The notes under the pieces: model-generated
The model's input: only the letters and a program-made list of their open reading frames with translations
Databases searched by the model: none
What the model was told of the DNA's origin: nothing
Shown here: piece by piece, positions 10,125 to 19,898 of the stretch
How positions within the stretch are numbered: position 1 is the first letter of the stretch
Layout: the number at the start of each line of letters is the position of its first letter
Origin: Ophioderma brevispina
Lineage: Eukaryota; Echinodermata; Ophiuroidea; Amphilepidida; Ophiodermatidae
NCBI GenBank assembly: GCA_023653785.1
Contig: JAMKCH010005408.1
Coordinates: 1 to 64,000, forward strand
Direction of reading: 5' to 3'
DNA length: 64,000 bases
Made by a program: the position numbers and the translations under genes

Positions 10125-11492
10125 CTGTAGACAGTTAAAAAACATGTCTTAAATTGGAAAACACAGTGTAATGATAGTGTATCGGCAATAATAATGTAGC
10201 CGGCATCGTAATTTAACAAAGTAACACGATTTATCATATATAATATTCTGGATATAAAATAACTGTAAATTGTGTGAAAATATAACTGTTAAATAGTTGT
10301 ATTTTTTAAAGGCAAAAATGAGCAGGGCCAGAACATATAAATTATATTGTTCTTGTTAGCAAGTAAGAAAAATACATGATCAGCATAGGTCAATAAAAAA
10401 AACGACCTTGGCACAGGCGGGTATAAACAAAATCAAGCTCTTGCCAACGCCATGTGAGCAAACACAAGGTTGAGTAAAATTTACCACCCAACACCTGCTA
10501 TGGTATATACTACACACACTGCGTGATAAAATGGGGACATGCCAAACAACAGGAAGTCATTTCTTAGCAACGTCGGCAAAATTGAGCAAATGTCGGCATA
10601 GAGAGCAGTACTATTGTATAGTTGACATATTCAACTTTAAGAAAATAAATATAAAGTTTAACAAAATAATTCACAGCTTTAATAATATTGGTCAAAATAG
10701 TGACTCCGTAAAGAAAATATCATTAACACAATGATGCAGCAGGGGTGTGTCTCTTTTCAGAGGTGCTGATTGGCTGAAAATCTATACACACAAACTGCTT
10801 ATTATTGACAAGTTACACTGTGTTTGAAACAAAACACAACACTAATGGCATAAAGATTCAAGGCAGTCCGGCCTGTGAAACTCCTATATTAGCAGTACAA
10901 AGCTGGAACCGCTCACAGGCTGTTATAGCACCCTGTGCAGTGTGGGGATAGCATGCATGGGTATGTAATGAGTAAATAGACTATGAAATCCTACAGATTG
11001 CTCAGATTGTAACGCATACAGAAAGTTATATCTGACAAATTGCACTTTCATCATCTTAAACCCAGGAAAAAAGACAAGAGAAAAACAATACTTATATGAT
11101 AAACCTAGCTTCATACCTTAGATTAGATGTTTATCTCTTTAATAGCGCCATTGAACATGTTAATGTTACAATTTGGAATGCCTTATTCAGACCCACATCA
11201 AGCCCACCAACATTGAATACTGCCTCAACATTGTGGGATAGCCAGGACCCGAGGCCTCACCCAGACAGGACGAGCTTTCCTCACCCATTATTACAGGACT
11301 CCCTGAAGCAGGATGGTCATTTAATTTTAGGTGAACTTAAATAAAAAGTTACATCGGTTTCTCGGACCGCATGTGTCGTCTGTCATCGCAGTTTGTGGAT
11401 AGGCCTCATAGACCATTTGACCTTGATATGTGACCTGACCTCATAAACCAGTGAGCATTTTGGAATATCAATTTTCAATACAACCAAGTTGG
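10125..11492. other. Intron-like sequence, no supported feature
   Basis: Short frames only, including an 82-codon plus-strand frame at 11096-11344 without recognisable content. Nothing repeated within the window was noticed. Confidence 0.3.
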
Positions 11493-11653
11493 GGGTTGGT
11501 ACATTTTGGGTGACCCCACTTTGTCTGCCTCCAGTGAATTCAGCCAGCATGATGGAATAAAGTGCAGGGGATACTGTACTTTATTCCATCAGGGCTGCTG
11601 AATTCAACGGGAGGGGAGCAGGAAAAAGGGGGGTCCCCCAAAATGTACAACCC
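11493..11653. mobile_element. Foldback MITE, family GGGTTGGTACATTTT, copy 1
   Basis: The termini GGGTTGGTACATTTTG and CAAAATGTACAACCC are inverted repeats. A second pair around the centre (GGAATAAAGTGCAGG with GTACTTTATTCC) makes the element nearly one hairpin of about 160 bp. A homologous copy is at 15456-15609. Confidence 0.8.
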
Positions 11654-12225
11654 TAAGTTTGGTTTCCAATTTAACTTCAACGTTTCAATTGAGATCAATT
11701 TTACTTTTCAGCAATCTTACCAACTTGACCTCACATGAACCTTTGGACCTTGGCAAGTGATCTTTGACCTCATCAACAATAAGGGATCCAATGAGAAACT
11801 CCCCCAAATAAGCATCCAACTAAATGTATATTTCTACAGTAGATAACTTTACCTGACTTTACCTGGACTAATTACAGCATAAGGGACGAGAAAGGTATGA
11901 CCAGATAACCGCCAAAGATGCCGGGACCGGATACCCTGAGACATGAGTACTCCGATCACTCTGCCTTAGCGTCCAGAGCTTGGATAGATTATGGGAGATG
12001 GAGAAGCACTGAATAATTCTAAAAACAATATCTGTGTGGGATAGAAAATACTAGTTATAAGGGAGGGGGGTCCATGTAGACTAGGAGCTAGCAGGACCTT
12101 TGTAACACATCCCAAGTACAAAAGGTTTGGGTGATTTAATATATAGACAGCCTGACAGGAACCCCTAAAATGTGATTCTTAAGTGCTGCAAATGGTGCCT
12201 TAAGGAGAGAGGGCCAAGAAAAGTT

Positions 12226-12795
12226 TGTACAGGGGTCAAATTGATCCAATCATGTTGAAAAGTATACCATGCTATGTGTCTAACCATAAGGATTCAGAAA
12301 AGGTATAGATTGTACTATGTACGATTTAAAGTCTGGGAGTTACAAGTTAAAACAGCAAAAACAAAAAAAGTCCATTTCAGTTTTATAGAGGTCAAATTGT
12401 AAAGTTGCTCTGATTTTGGATAAAAAATGGTGCATATTGTCGATGGAGCTAACAGGAATAGTTTCGACTGTCTTCAATGCTTAGTTACCAATGTAGGGGG
12501 CCCCAAAGGTCAGTGTCCATTGTAATCAATGGGGCTTGACCTTGTTTCACCCCTACTTTGTAAGCAAGCATTTAAGATACTCAAAACTATTCCTTATTTT
12601 AATCCTATGAGCTCCATCAATAACTTGCACCATTTTTTATCCAAGTCGGAGCAACTTTAAAATTTCACCCCTGTACAAATGAAAATGAGGCTTTTTATTG
12701 ATTTTCCTGTTTTTAGCTTGTAACTCCAAAACTTTAGATTGCAGATAGTACAAACTATACCTTTTTGGAATTCTTATGGTTAGACAAATAACCTG
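12226..12795. mobile_element. Long inverted-repeat element, family CCCCTGTACAAA, copy 1
   Basis: The left half contains CTAACCATAAGGATTC, AAGGTATAGATTGTACTAT, GGAGTTACAAG and GGATAAAAAATGGTGCA. The right half contains their reverse complements (TGCACCATTTTTTATCC, TTGTAACTCC, ACTATACCTTTTTGGAATTC). Each arm is about 250 bp and coding capacity is absent. A related element is at 18768-19330, including the shared internal phrase CACCCCTGTACAAATG / GACCCCTGTACAAATAG. Confidence 0.75.
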
Positions 12796-12802
12796 GTTTA
12801 AA

Positions 12803-12935
12803 CCTTAACGGAATAAACCACATAAACCGTGCGGTTTATTCCGTTAAGGTCCTTTAAGGTTTCCGAATTCATAGGGTGTCAGAAAAGTATGTCAGAAAAG
12901 GGTGTCACCTTATGGAAACACCCGGTCCTAAGTGT
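12803..12935. repeat. Partial copy of palindromic element P
   Basis: It contains the palindromic core GGAATAAACCACATAAACC...GGTTTATTCC, then one arm (TTTCCGAATTCATAGGGTGTC, GGGTGTCACCTTATGGAAAC) found in the complete palindrome at 14654-14803. The other arm is missing, so it is a truncated copy. Confidence 0.75.
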
Positions 12936-14462
12936 TTCCTTTTTGAGTGGTCCCAAGAATAGTTCTCAGGAACAGATTTTCTTTAATGATGGTTGGGAAA
13001 ATCATTTCTCTACCAAAGTTTTTCAATGACCAAAAGCACCACAGAGAGTTGTGTATATCAGTGAACAAAAGCATTAAATTCCCAAACCAATGTGAATTAG
13101 CCATTCCTTGATGGTGCCATCAACTTCCATCAGACCTGAGATACCCCTGGGAAATACCATCTGGTGGACTGTGAATGGGGCAGGCAGTGATGATGGGATT
13201 ACCTCTCTGCTCTTCTGCACAACACTTGCAGGCTGAAAAAAGCCTGTACTTTTGGCCAAACTTTATTTGAACAGACTGGTCTTTAAGCGCTTGACACCAT
13301 CACCACTATTGCAGGTGGTTCAGCTTTGTGCATGCACGCCTGAACTGTTAAAAATGTTCATAAAAAACGTCCTTTTGACTACCAGCTGGTACTCGAAATG
13401 TGCAAATAACTGTAAAAAAGCATGGTTTTAACTGTAAACATGCAAATAACTGTAAGATGTAATAATAACTGTTGTGAGTCCATTTTTACATTTTTAACAG
13501 CTAATGGCATAAAACTTAAATGGTGCTGAATATGATACCCTAAATGATGTTACGATCTCAAAGTTACAAATGAGATCAACCCTAATAAGACAAACACTAT
13601 CTTCTGACAAGAAACACAGAAAAGGAATCATCACATTCCATTCTCATTTTCTATAATAAGACAAATTCACAATAGTCGTATCACACCATAGGTAACCATG
13701 GTAACCAACATTGTAAAAGAATATGAGCATTGCACAATCATCCTCATGAATATAAAAGAAATGTGAATACTGTAATCAACTTGTAATGTATGCACAAATG
13801 TTTCACCTTTAACATCCATTGATGGCCCATAGGTGGGCTCGTAGGACATCCAGGTAGGATGAAATACAATGCTTCTACTTTTACTATTCGCAGACCTGGA
13901 ACATTTGAATCAGGACCAGAAGTTTACAGCGAGATTTAAGTCATAGTCTTGATAAGCAGTCGCTAGAGAATTGGTGAAAATTATTTGTGCCCAGTTCGGT
14001 ACTGTTTACGCAACATTCAAACAAGCTCCTACTGGCTGGTAATGGAGCTTACACAACAGTGAGAACCATAATTTGCCAGAGGTATACGAACCCTGGGATA
14101 TGAACAAGCTGATTCGCATTGGGACACATTAAGAGAGATCGTTTGGTAATTCTTAAATAGCTGTGAAAATGTACGCAATTTCATTGGCTGATGCCCAGGT
14201 TCAATTCGACAATTGAACCCAGGTAGTACGTGCTGCGTATTGATGCTGTTTTTAGGTTGAAGCGCTCGTGTCATATTGCGTTTTGCTACGTTCGAACGCG
14301 CCTGCCAAGGTTGCGTCTCGTTGCGTATGATTGTTGCGTTCAACGGGTTGTTCGATTGTTGTCACCGGGTGGTGGCAGTCCTTTCTTGTTTTATTTAAGC
14401 CGTAAAGTATCGCGAAATTGGGTTTAAGATGACCTTAATTTATAAAGCTGTTTAAGAATGAG

Positions 14463-14652
14463 AATAAAGGTATGGTTTTGGGAACCGGTACTCTCTTTAC
14501 GACGAATTGAAACCGGCGACGCCATTATTTTTTGCGTGGAAGAACTCGGCCAACTCGGCCTCCGGCCTCGTTCTTCCACTTAAAATAATGGTATCGCCTT
14601 GGTTTCAATTCGTCGTAAAGAGAGTACCGGTTCCCAAAATCATACCTTTATT
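14463..14652. mobile_element. 190-bp near-perfect palindrome
   Basis: The left arm AATAAAGGTATGGTTTTGGG...(14463-14545) is the reverse complement of 14570-14652 with few mismatches, including GGAACCGGTACTCTCTTTAC paired with GTAAAGAGAGTACCGGTTCC. The loop is GC-rich (CTCGGCC repeats). Any transcript would fold into a stem of about 80 bp, so it is a MITE or small-RNA hairpin candidate. Confidence 0.88.
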
Positions 14653-14653
14653 T

Positions 14654-14803
14654 GGGTGTTTCCTTAAGGTGACACCCTTCTTTCTGACACCCTTATGAAT
14701 TCGGAAACCTTATAAACCACATGGTTTATGTGGTTTATTCCGTTAAGGTTTCCGAATTCATAAGGGTGTCAGAAAGAAGGGTGTCACCTTATGGAAACAC
14801 CCC
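14654..14803. mobile_element. 150-bp near-perfect palindrome, element P
   Basis: GGGTGTTTCCTTAAGGTGAC at the left pairs with GTCACCTTATGGAAACACCC at the right. CCTTCTTTCTGACACCCTTA pairs with TAAGGGTGTCAGAAAGAAGG. The centre is itself palindromic (ATAAACCACATGGTTTATG). It abuts the palindrome at 14463-14652, and AGAATAAAGG before that one pairs with CCTTTATTCT after this one. Confidence 0.88.
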
Positions 14804-15063
14804 CTTTATTCTCTAAATGGAAAAGCCCAGATTCATCCCAAGGCCTGTAATGTCATAAAAGTCTTCATAAAAACAATACATCTATTCAAGCTATGTCCAC
14901 AATTGTAACAATCTGACAGTTACTGTTAAACATTTACTATTTTAAGTTGTACACATCCTTACTTTGTTTTCCTGTTTGCTCTGAAATGACATCCTCTATA
15001 CTCCGATGCATGAACGCAGCCAGAAGAAGGTCTTTCATCATTCCTATCATATTTCTGATACTT

Positions 15064-15188
15064 TCATATCATTTTCATTAGCCTGTAACTGTAGCAATGG
15101 TGCATTCAATTCCTGACATTTGACCTTACGTGCTGCCTCATAGAGGGCGCCAAACACAGCAACCAATATAATGACACAGCAGAGAGCA
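15064..15188 (-). CDS. Exon of NRF-6-like acyltransferase (first membrane helix)
   Basis: An excellent acceptor, CCTTTTCCCATTTTTTCCAG, precedes base 15188. One base completes the codon split by the upstream exon, then codons read ALCCVIILVAVFGALYEAAR: a hydrophobic transmembrane helix followed by basic residues. In NRF-6 proteins this helix follows the extracellular NRF domain and precedes the acyltransferase core. The 3' limit is uncertain. Donor candidates are GTAAGG within the ARKV codons (giving a 59-bp exon) and GTATCA after codon ATGAAA; otherwise the frame stops at TGA about 15050. Confidence 0.7.
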
Positions 15189-15455
15189 CTGGAAAAAATG
15201 GGAAAAGGCAAGAAAAAGATCATTACTGTGACATTCTTGACCAAGACAAACTTACTACGCTGTTATTTCTTACAAATGAGTGCCCTGAGCACTTTGGTGG
15301 ATTTGTCGCATTATAAAAATTAAATAGTGTAACCAGGAAGGGGAACTGCCCCCCCCCCCCCCACGGGCAGTGGTGTAATATTCATTTCAAAATGAACCGG
15401 TTTCTTAGAAAACTATTTTAAACTGTCTTTAAAGGAATAAAGTGCAATACTAGAT

Positions 15456-15609
15456 GGGTTGGTACATTTACAGCACCCACTTTGCCTGCTCCCAGTTGAA
15501 TAACAGCTAATAACCGGAATAAAGTGCAGGGAATACTGTACTTTATTCCGTCAAGGCTGCTGATTTCAACTGTGAGCAGAAAAAGTGGGGTCACAAAATG
15601 TACCAACCC
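15456..15609. mobile_element. Foldback MITE, family GGGTTGGTACATTTT, copy 2
   Basis: It begins GGGTTGGTACATTT and ends AAAATGTACCAACCC. The centre, GGAATAAAGTGCAGGGAATA with GTACTTTATTCC, matches copy 1 at 11493-11653. It lies in the intron between the 15727-15835 and 15188 exons. Confidence 0.82.
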
Positions 15610-15726
15610 ATACTAGATTACGTTTTATTCTGTAATATTGTCTATTGCACTAAGCTGCACTACTGGGCTCCTTCCACACTCCTGGAGTGTGATTTTCCAA
15701 CAGATTTACCATGATATAATACTCAC

Positions 15727-15835
15727 ACTGTACAGATAAACCCAGCATCATATGGCCTTGGTGGATCTTCAGAGCAAATCGTAGCAGCTTGTTCAACATC
15801 ACTAGGATAGAAGTATTGACTCACATCAACAATCT
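15727..15835 (-). CDS. Exon of NRF-6-like acyltransferase (end of NRF domain)
   Basis: This 109-bp minus-strand exon has acceptor TTTATTGTGTGCAG and a strong donor GTGAGTAT (15721-15726 and on). It carries 2 nt, 35 codons, then 2 nt. The product reads IVDVSQYFYPSDVEQ, then a Cys, then DPPRPYDAGFICT, and the split codon is completed as Val by the exon at 15188, where the frame continues into a membrane helix. A Cys-bearing extracellular tail running into that helix fits the NRF domain to first-helix junction of NRF-6-like proteins. No N-terminal exons were recognised further upstream (higher coordinates). Confidence 0.75.
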
Positions 15836-15967
15836 CTGCACACAATAAACAATTAAAGGTAATGAAAACTTCACAAATAAAGAAGCATAAAATGCATATA
15901 AGGCTAATGAAAGTTGATGCAGAGTTTCCTGTCACATATTTATTGCCTAGTGATGAGGTGCATTATT

Positions 15968-16124
15968 TGACAGAAAATACACAATTGAAAATTTCTTTCA
16001 GATACGACCAAATTTGCACGTAAGATTAGGTACACATGGCTAACGGTTTAGATGATATAAAAATCTCATTTTTTTAGGAAAAGTCGGGGGGACAAGGTTG
16101 TGGATCATGAAATGCCTCTTTAAA
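15968..16124. mobile_element. TTAA-flanked MITE, copy 2 (truncated)
   Basis: Only the 3' half of the family is present: CGACCAAATTTGCACGTAAG, TAACGGTTTAGATGATAT, GACAAGGTTGTGGAT, ending AAATGCCTCTTTAA. It matches 2890-3226 and 58749-59108. Confidence 0.75.
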
Positions 16125-16172
16125 GTGGGTTACCCAATTGACAATCTTGTCACAATTTTTAGGGGAATGTCC

Positions 16173-16612
16173 CATCTCTTCCACCTCCACAGACTGGATA
16201 GTCCTTTAAATGGCAATGTGTGCCATTTTGCATTACATTTTTATCAGGAAAGCAAGTATTCCAAACAACTTCAAATTCTTCCTTCCTTAGGTCTATAGCC
16301 TACAAAGGACATGGATCAGGGAAATGTCATTGAAATGTTATCGTCCAATTACAGTTGCACATTATGTTTTAATACACTTGTGACATCAAAGTTTATTCAA
16401 GAAACTGCAAGCATGACTAGTGCTCTCAAATTTCTGTGAAAAGTGGTACAATTGGTGTCGCACCCTCTCTTAGGATTGCAACAACCAAATTGGATGCTGT
16501 AAATGGTTTTTCTGGATTCTGGAAATATACTACTCAACTCCTCTACAAGGGGAAAAACGAGTAGGAAGGTACAAATGGTTACTTAATGTGATCGGTTACT
16601 GGTAGGCGTTGT
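16173..16612. repeat. Direct duplication, copy 1 (LINE 3' UTR)
   Basis: This starts CATCTCTTCCACCTCCACAG and ends GGTAGGCGTTGTA. It is nearly identical to 16634-17235 apart from the MITE present only in the second copy. On the minus strand its first bases encode the last codons of the LINE frame at 17219-17476, so it is that LINE's 3' untranslated region. It is followed by an A21 tract (16613-16633). Confidence 0.9.
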
Positions 16613-16633
16613 AAAAAAAAAAAAAAAAAAAAA
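16613..16633. repeat. A21 homopolymer at duplication junction
   Basis: Twenty-one A's separate the two direct copies of the LINE 3' UTR. In LINE orientation (minus) this is a T tract, so it is not an ordinary LINE poly(A) tail. Confidence 0.95.
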
Positions 16634-17235
16634 CATCTCTTCCACCTCCACAGACTGGATAGTCCTTTAAATGGCAATGTGTGCCATTTTGCATTACATT
16701 TTTATCAGGAAAGCAAGTATTCCAAACAACTTCAATTTCTTCCTTCCTTACAAGCGCGGATCCAGGGAGGGGGCGGAGGGGGCGCGCGCCTCCCGGTAAT
16801 TCTGCAAATTCTTGCAAAATCAGCCCATTTTGAGCTATTTTGGACCAGTTACCGCCTTTCAGCCCCCCGGTAATTTTGACATTTTTCAAATCCTGGATCC
16901 GCCATTGCCTTAGGTCTATAGCCTAAAAAGGACATGGATCAGGGAAATGTCATTGAAATGTTATCGTCCAATTACAGTTGCACATTATGTTTTAATACAC
17001 TTGTGACATCAAAGTTTATTCAAGAAACTGCAAGCATGACTAGTGCTCTCAAATTTCTGTGAAAAGTGGTACAATTGGTGTCGCACCCTCTCTTAGGATT
17101 GCAACAACCAAATTGGATGCTGTAAATGGTTTTTCTGGATTCTGGAAATATACTACTCAACTCCTCTACAAGGGGAAAAACGAGTAGGAAGGTACAAATG
17201 GTTACTTAATGTGATCGGTTACTGGTAGGCGTTGT
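16634..17235. repeat. Direct duplication, copy 2 (LINE 3' UTR with MITE)
   Basis: Homologous to 16173-16612 throughout, interrupted by the 157-bp MITE at 16751-16907. It continues at 17219-17476 into the coding end of a LINE on the minus strand. Confidence 0.9.
16751..16907. mobile_element. 157-bp MITE (GCGGATCCAGG family) with CCTTA duplication
   Basis: The ends CAAGCGCGGATCCAGG and CCTGGATCCGCCATTG are inverted repeats with two mismatches. The direct repeat CCTTA flanks it (16746-16750 and 16908-16912). The other duplication copy has one CCTTA (16285-16289) and no insert. The interior reads GGGCGCGCGCCTCCCGGTAA and AGCCCATTTTGAGC. A relative with a multiplied left end is at 55072-55293. 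Confidence 0.92.
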
Positions 17236-17476
17236 AGTGTTGAGCGACAGCTTTCTTGAACTGTTCTTTGTCTTCTATTTCTTTGATGTGTGTTGGTATA
17301 GCATTCCAGTCAATTATAGTCCAGGGCATGAAAGAGTATTTTAAACAGTTTTTGTTGCAGGCTATTTGCGTAAATGTGCAATGTCTTGATGAACGGAGGA
17401 CCGGGCGTAAGATTGTTTGCGTTGGGATGGCAAGGCGACCCGATAAGGCTTGGTGACATAAGGTGACCCTAGTCAC
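17219..17476 (-). pseudogene. LINE polyprotein C-terminal end
   Basis: An 85-codon minus-strand frame reads GRLAIPTQTILRPVLRSSRH, later SFMPWTIIDWNAIPTHI, and ends EQFKKAVAQHYNAYQ then stop. The R-P-x-L-R-S-S-R-H ... P-x-T-I-x-x-W-N-x-I-P pattern is the usual C-terminal tail of CR1/Jockey-type non-LTR retrotransposons in cnidarians and deuterostome invertebrates. Nothing upstream of it (above 17476) continues the reverse transcriptase, so the copy is 5'-truncated. Confidence 0.8.
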
Positions 17477-17677
17477 TCTTCATTTGTGATATGATTTATA
17501 TGACATCACCATTTTATTTTTTTCACCTCCAACGGGGGCGCTTTTGCCTTGCACCATTTTTGTGGATGCCCTGTATATTAGACTAGACTGGACTATTCAA
17601 ACTAGTTCTGTGCAATATTACACAGAGGAATAACCCAACAAATGGTTAAACAAGTTATTTAGTTTTAACAAACATCA

Positions 17678-18672
17678 TCTATATCTATATATTAATACCG
17701 GTGGTCTGTCTGTCTGTCAGTGTGTCTGTCTGTCTGAACGCGTCTATTTTCTCGGAGACCGAGGGTCGCACAATCCTGAAACTTGGTGGGTGGGTGCCCC
17801 TTGACTGAACGAAGACCGAGTTTGTATTGGTTGGTTGATCAAAGGTCATCGGGGGTCATTCAAGGTCAAAAGGGGTCAAATAGACAGCGTCTATTTTCTC
17901 GGAGACCAAGGGTCGCACGTTCCTGAAACTTGGTGGGTGGGTGCCCCTTGACCGTCCGAATACCGAAGTTGTATTGGTTAGTGGATCAAAGGTCATCAGG
18001 GGTCAGTCAAGGTCAAATGGGGTAAACGTTGGTGTATGGACATGAAACTTGGAGGGTGGGGTCGATTTTTGATGCCGAAAATTTTAAAGGTCACGACAAG
18101 GTCATTAGGGGTCATTCAAGGTCAAATGAGGTCAAATGGGGTAAACATTGGTGTATGGCCATGAAACCTGGAGGGTGGGATTGATTGTTGATGCCAAAAT
18201 CTTAAAAAGCACAACAAGGTCATCAGGGAGTCATTCAAGGTCAAAGGAGGTCAAATTGGGTACACTTTGGTGTATTCCAGACGAAACTTGGTGGGCGGGG
18301 TCGATTGTTGATGCCGAAAATTTTAAAGGTCACGACAAGGTCATCAGGGGTCATTCAAGGTCAAATGGGGTAAACGTTGGTGTATGGACATGAAACTTGG
18401 AGGGTGGGGTCGATTGTTGATGCCAACAATCTTAAAGGTCACAACAAGGTCATCAGGGGTCATTCAAGGTCAAAGGAGGTCAAATTGGGTACACTTTGGT
18501 GTATTCCAGACGAAACTTGGTGGGTGGGGGCGATTGATGATGCCAATAATTTTAAAAGTCATGACAAGGTCATCGGGGGTCGTTCCAGGTCAAAGGCACT
18601 GTGAAACCTGACAGTCATTCATGACAGGTGATCACGAAACCCAAGTGATCGCAAAATCCAGGGACCGCCTAG
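17678..18672. mobile_element. Helitron-like non-autonomous element
   Basis: It begins TCTATATCTATATATTAATA after an A and ends CCGCCTAG before a T, matching the TC...CTAG termini and A/T target of Helitrons. A short stem (GATCAC / GTGATC, 9-nt loop) lies about 25 nt before CTAG. The 5' part has a CTGT microsatellite; the interior is tandem repeats. No Rep/helicase frame is present. A short sequence at about 26470-26595 with AAGGTCAAAGGTCAT and TTGCGATTTTTAAAATCTAG may be a second 3' end of a related element. Confidence 0.55.
17736..18600. repeat. Tandem repeats inside the Helitron-like element
   Basis: There are two units of about 140 bp (CGTCTATTTTCTCGGAGACC near 17740 and 17888), then five units anchored on GGTGTAT at 18031, 18150, 18269, 18379 and 18498 (periods 119, 119, 110, 119). 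Units alternate between type A (GGTGTATGGACATGAAACTT) and type B (GGTGTATTCCAGACGAAACT) in the order A, A, B, A, B. All carry AAGGTCATCAGGGGTCATTC. Because 119 is not a multiple of three, the open frames through it are not coding. Confidence 0.9.
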
Positions 18673-18767
18673 TATTAAATAATAACCCACAAATGTTTAA
18701 AATTTTAACCAACAACCTGTTTTTTAGTTTAACCAACATTGAGCATATAGAACTATCCAACAGTTGA

Positions 18768-19330
18768 TTACGACCATTGGTTTTGGAGTTATAGGGTAAA
18801 AATGGCTAAAATGGTAAAAAAGGTCAATCTCAATTTGTACAGGGGTCAACATTAAAAGTTAATCTGATTATATTTTAAATACTTGCAAATTATTGCCTGA
18901 GGTAAGAGGACTCCCAAAAAGTATAGTTGTTGATTATGTTAAATGTTTTTACTTACAGAGAGATAAAGGTCAAAGATGGTCAATACCAATTGGATTATGT
19001 TGCCCTATGACCTATTTTGTCGCATAACATGAAAACTATACACTGCAAATGGTACAAACTATTCCTTATTTTGACGCATTGAGCTAGATGAACAACTTCT
19101 ATCATTTTTCAACAAATTGGAGCAACTTCTGATTTTGACCCCTGTACAAATAGAAATTGACCTTTTTTACCATTTTAGCCATTTTTACCCTTTAACTCCA
19201 AAACCATTGGTCATAGATGGTACAAACTATACATTTTTTGAATCCTTATGACTAGACAGACAATATGGTAAACATTTCAACATGATTGGAGCATTTTAAA
19301 AGTTGACCCCTGTGTAAACTTAAATTGGCC
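18768..19330. mobile_element. Long inverted-repeat element, family CCCCTGTACAAA, copy 2
   Basis: The left arm has ACCATTGGTTTTGGAGTTAT, TAAAAATGGCTAAAATGG and TTTGTACAGGGGTCAA. The right arm has the complements TTGACCCCTGTACAAATAG (as GACCCCTGTACAAA), CCATTTTAGCCATTTTTA and AACTCCAAAACCATTGGT. It is distantly related to 12226-12795. Confidence 0.75.
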
Positions 19331-19898
19331 CCTATTGAAAAAGTGACACCACAATTTGAGAGTACTACCTACCTAGCATTGATATATAGGGTCCATACTA
19401 ACTACCAATGGTGTCAAACCTTTTCTGTAGTGAGGGGTAAATGATGATGTTTGACCTGGGTCCTAGCTCCTCCACTATATGGGCCAATTTAGCACACATT
19501 TTTCCTCTACTATCCCTGGGCGGTACTATCCAAATGGCTGGATCGATTGTACTCAAAATATGTAACAGATGTTTTTGGTGATATGCTTCCATGTGAGGAA
19601 GAAAATAACAAATGAAAAATCGGACCATGATCGCCCACCTTTAAACCACTTTCAGGAAGTTTAAAAAAGGAATCCAACCACAATAAAATATTAAACATCA
19701 AGAAAAATAGAGGGCATCTGAAATGCTAAGGTAAATTGATAAAAGCAGGTCTTAAAAGGGCAATGTCATCTAATTGTGTACTTTTTAAAGGTCCCAGGAA
19801 ATGAGATGATAAATCTACTCCAAATCTTTGTGGGACATTCCATTGCAATAAACAGGGCCAGAAAAAAGAATACACTACCAGTGCCATCATTTGTGAAA
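19331..19898. other. Unannotated sequence with a minus-strand ORF
   Basis: A 76-codon minus-strand frame at 19398-19628 reads IDPAIWIVPPRDSRGKMCAK. No domain is recognised and the overlapping frame is also open, so it is not called as a gene. Confidence 0.25.

Noticed and set aside
13074..13259. Possible small exon on the minus strand (acceptor ACAGGCTTTTTTCAG, donor GTAATCC)
   Set aside because: The splice signals are fair, but the 30-bp exon they define does not match a recognisable NRF-6 segment and phase cannot be tested.
18148..18611. Open frames with repeated HETWRVG / GVFQTKLGG segments
   Set aside because: They run through 119-bp tandem repeats in a Helitron-like element. The unit is not a multiple of three and the neighbouring frame is also open.
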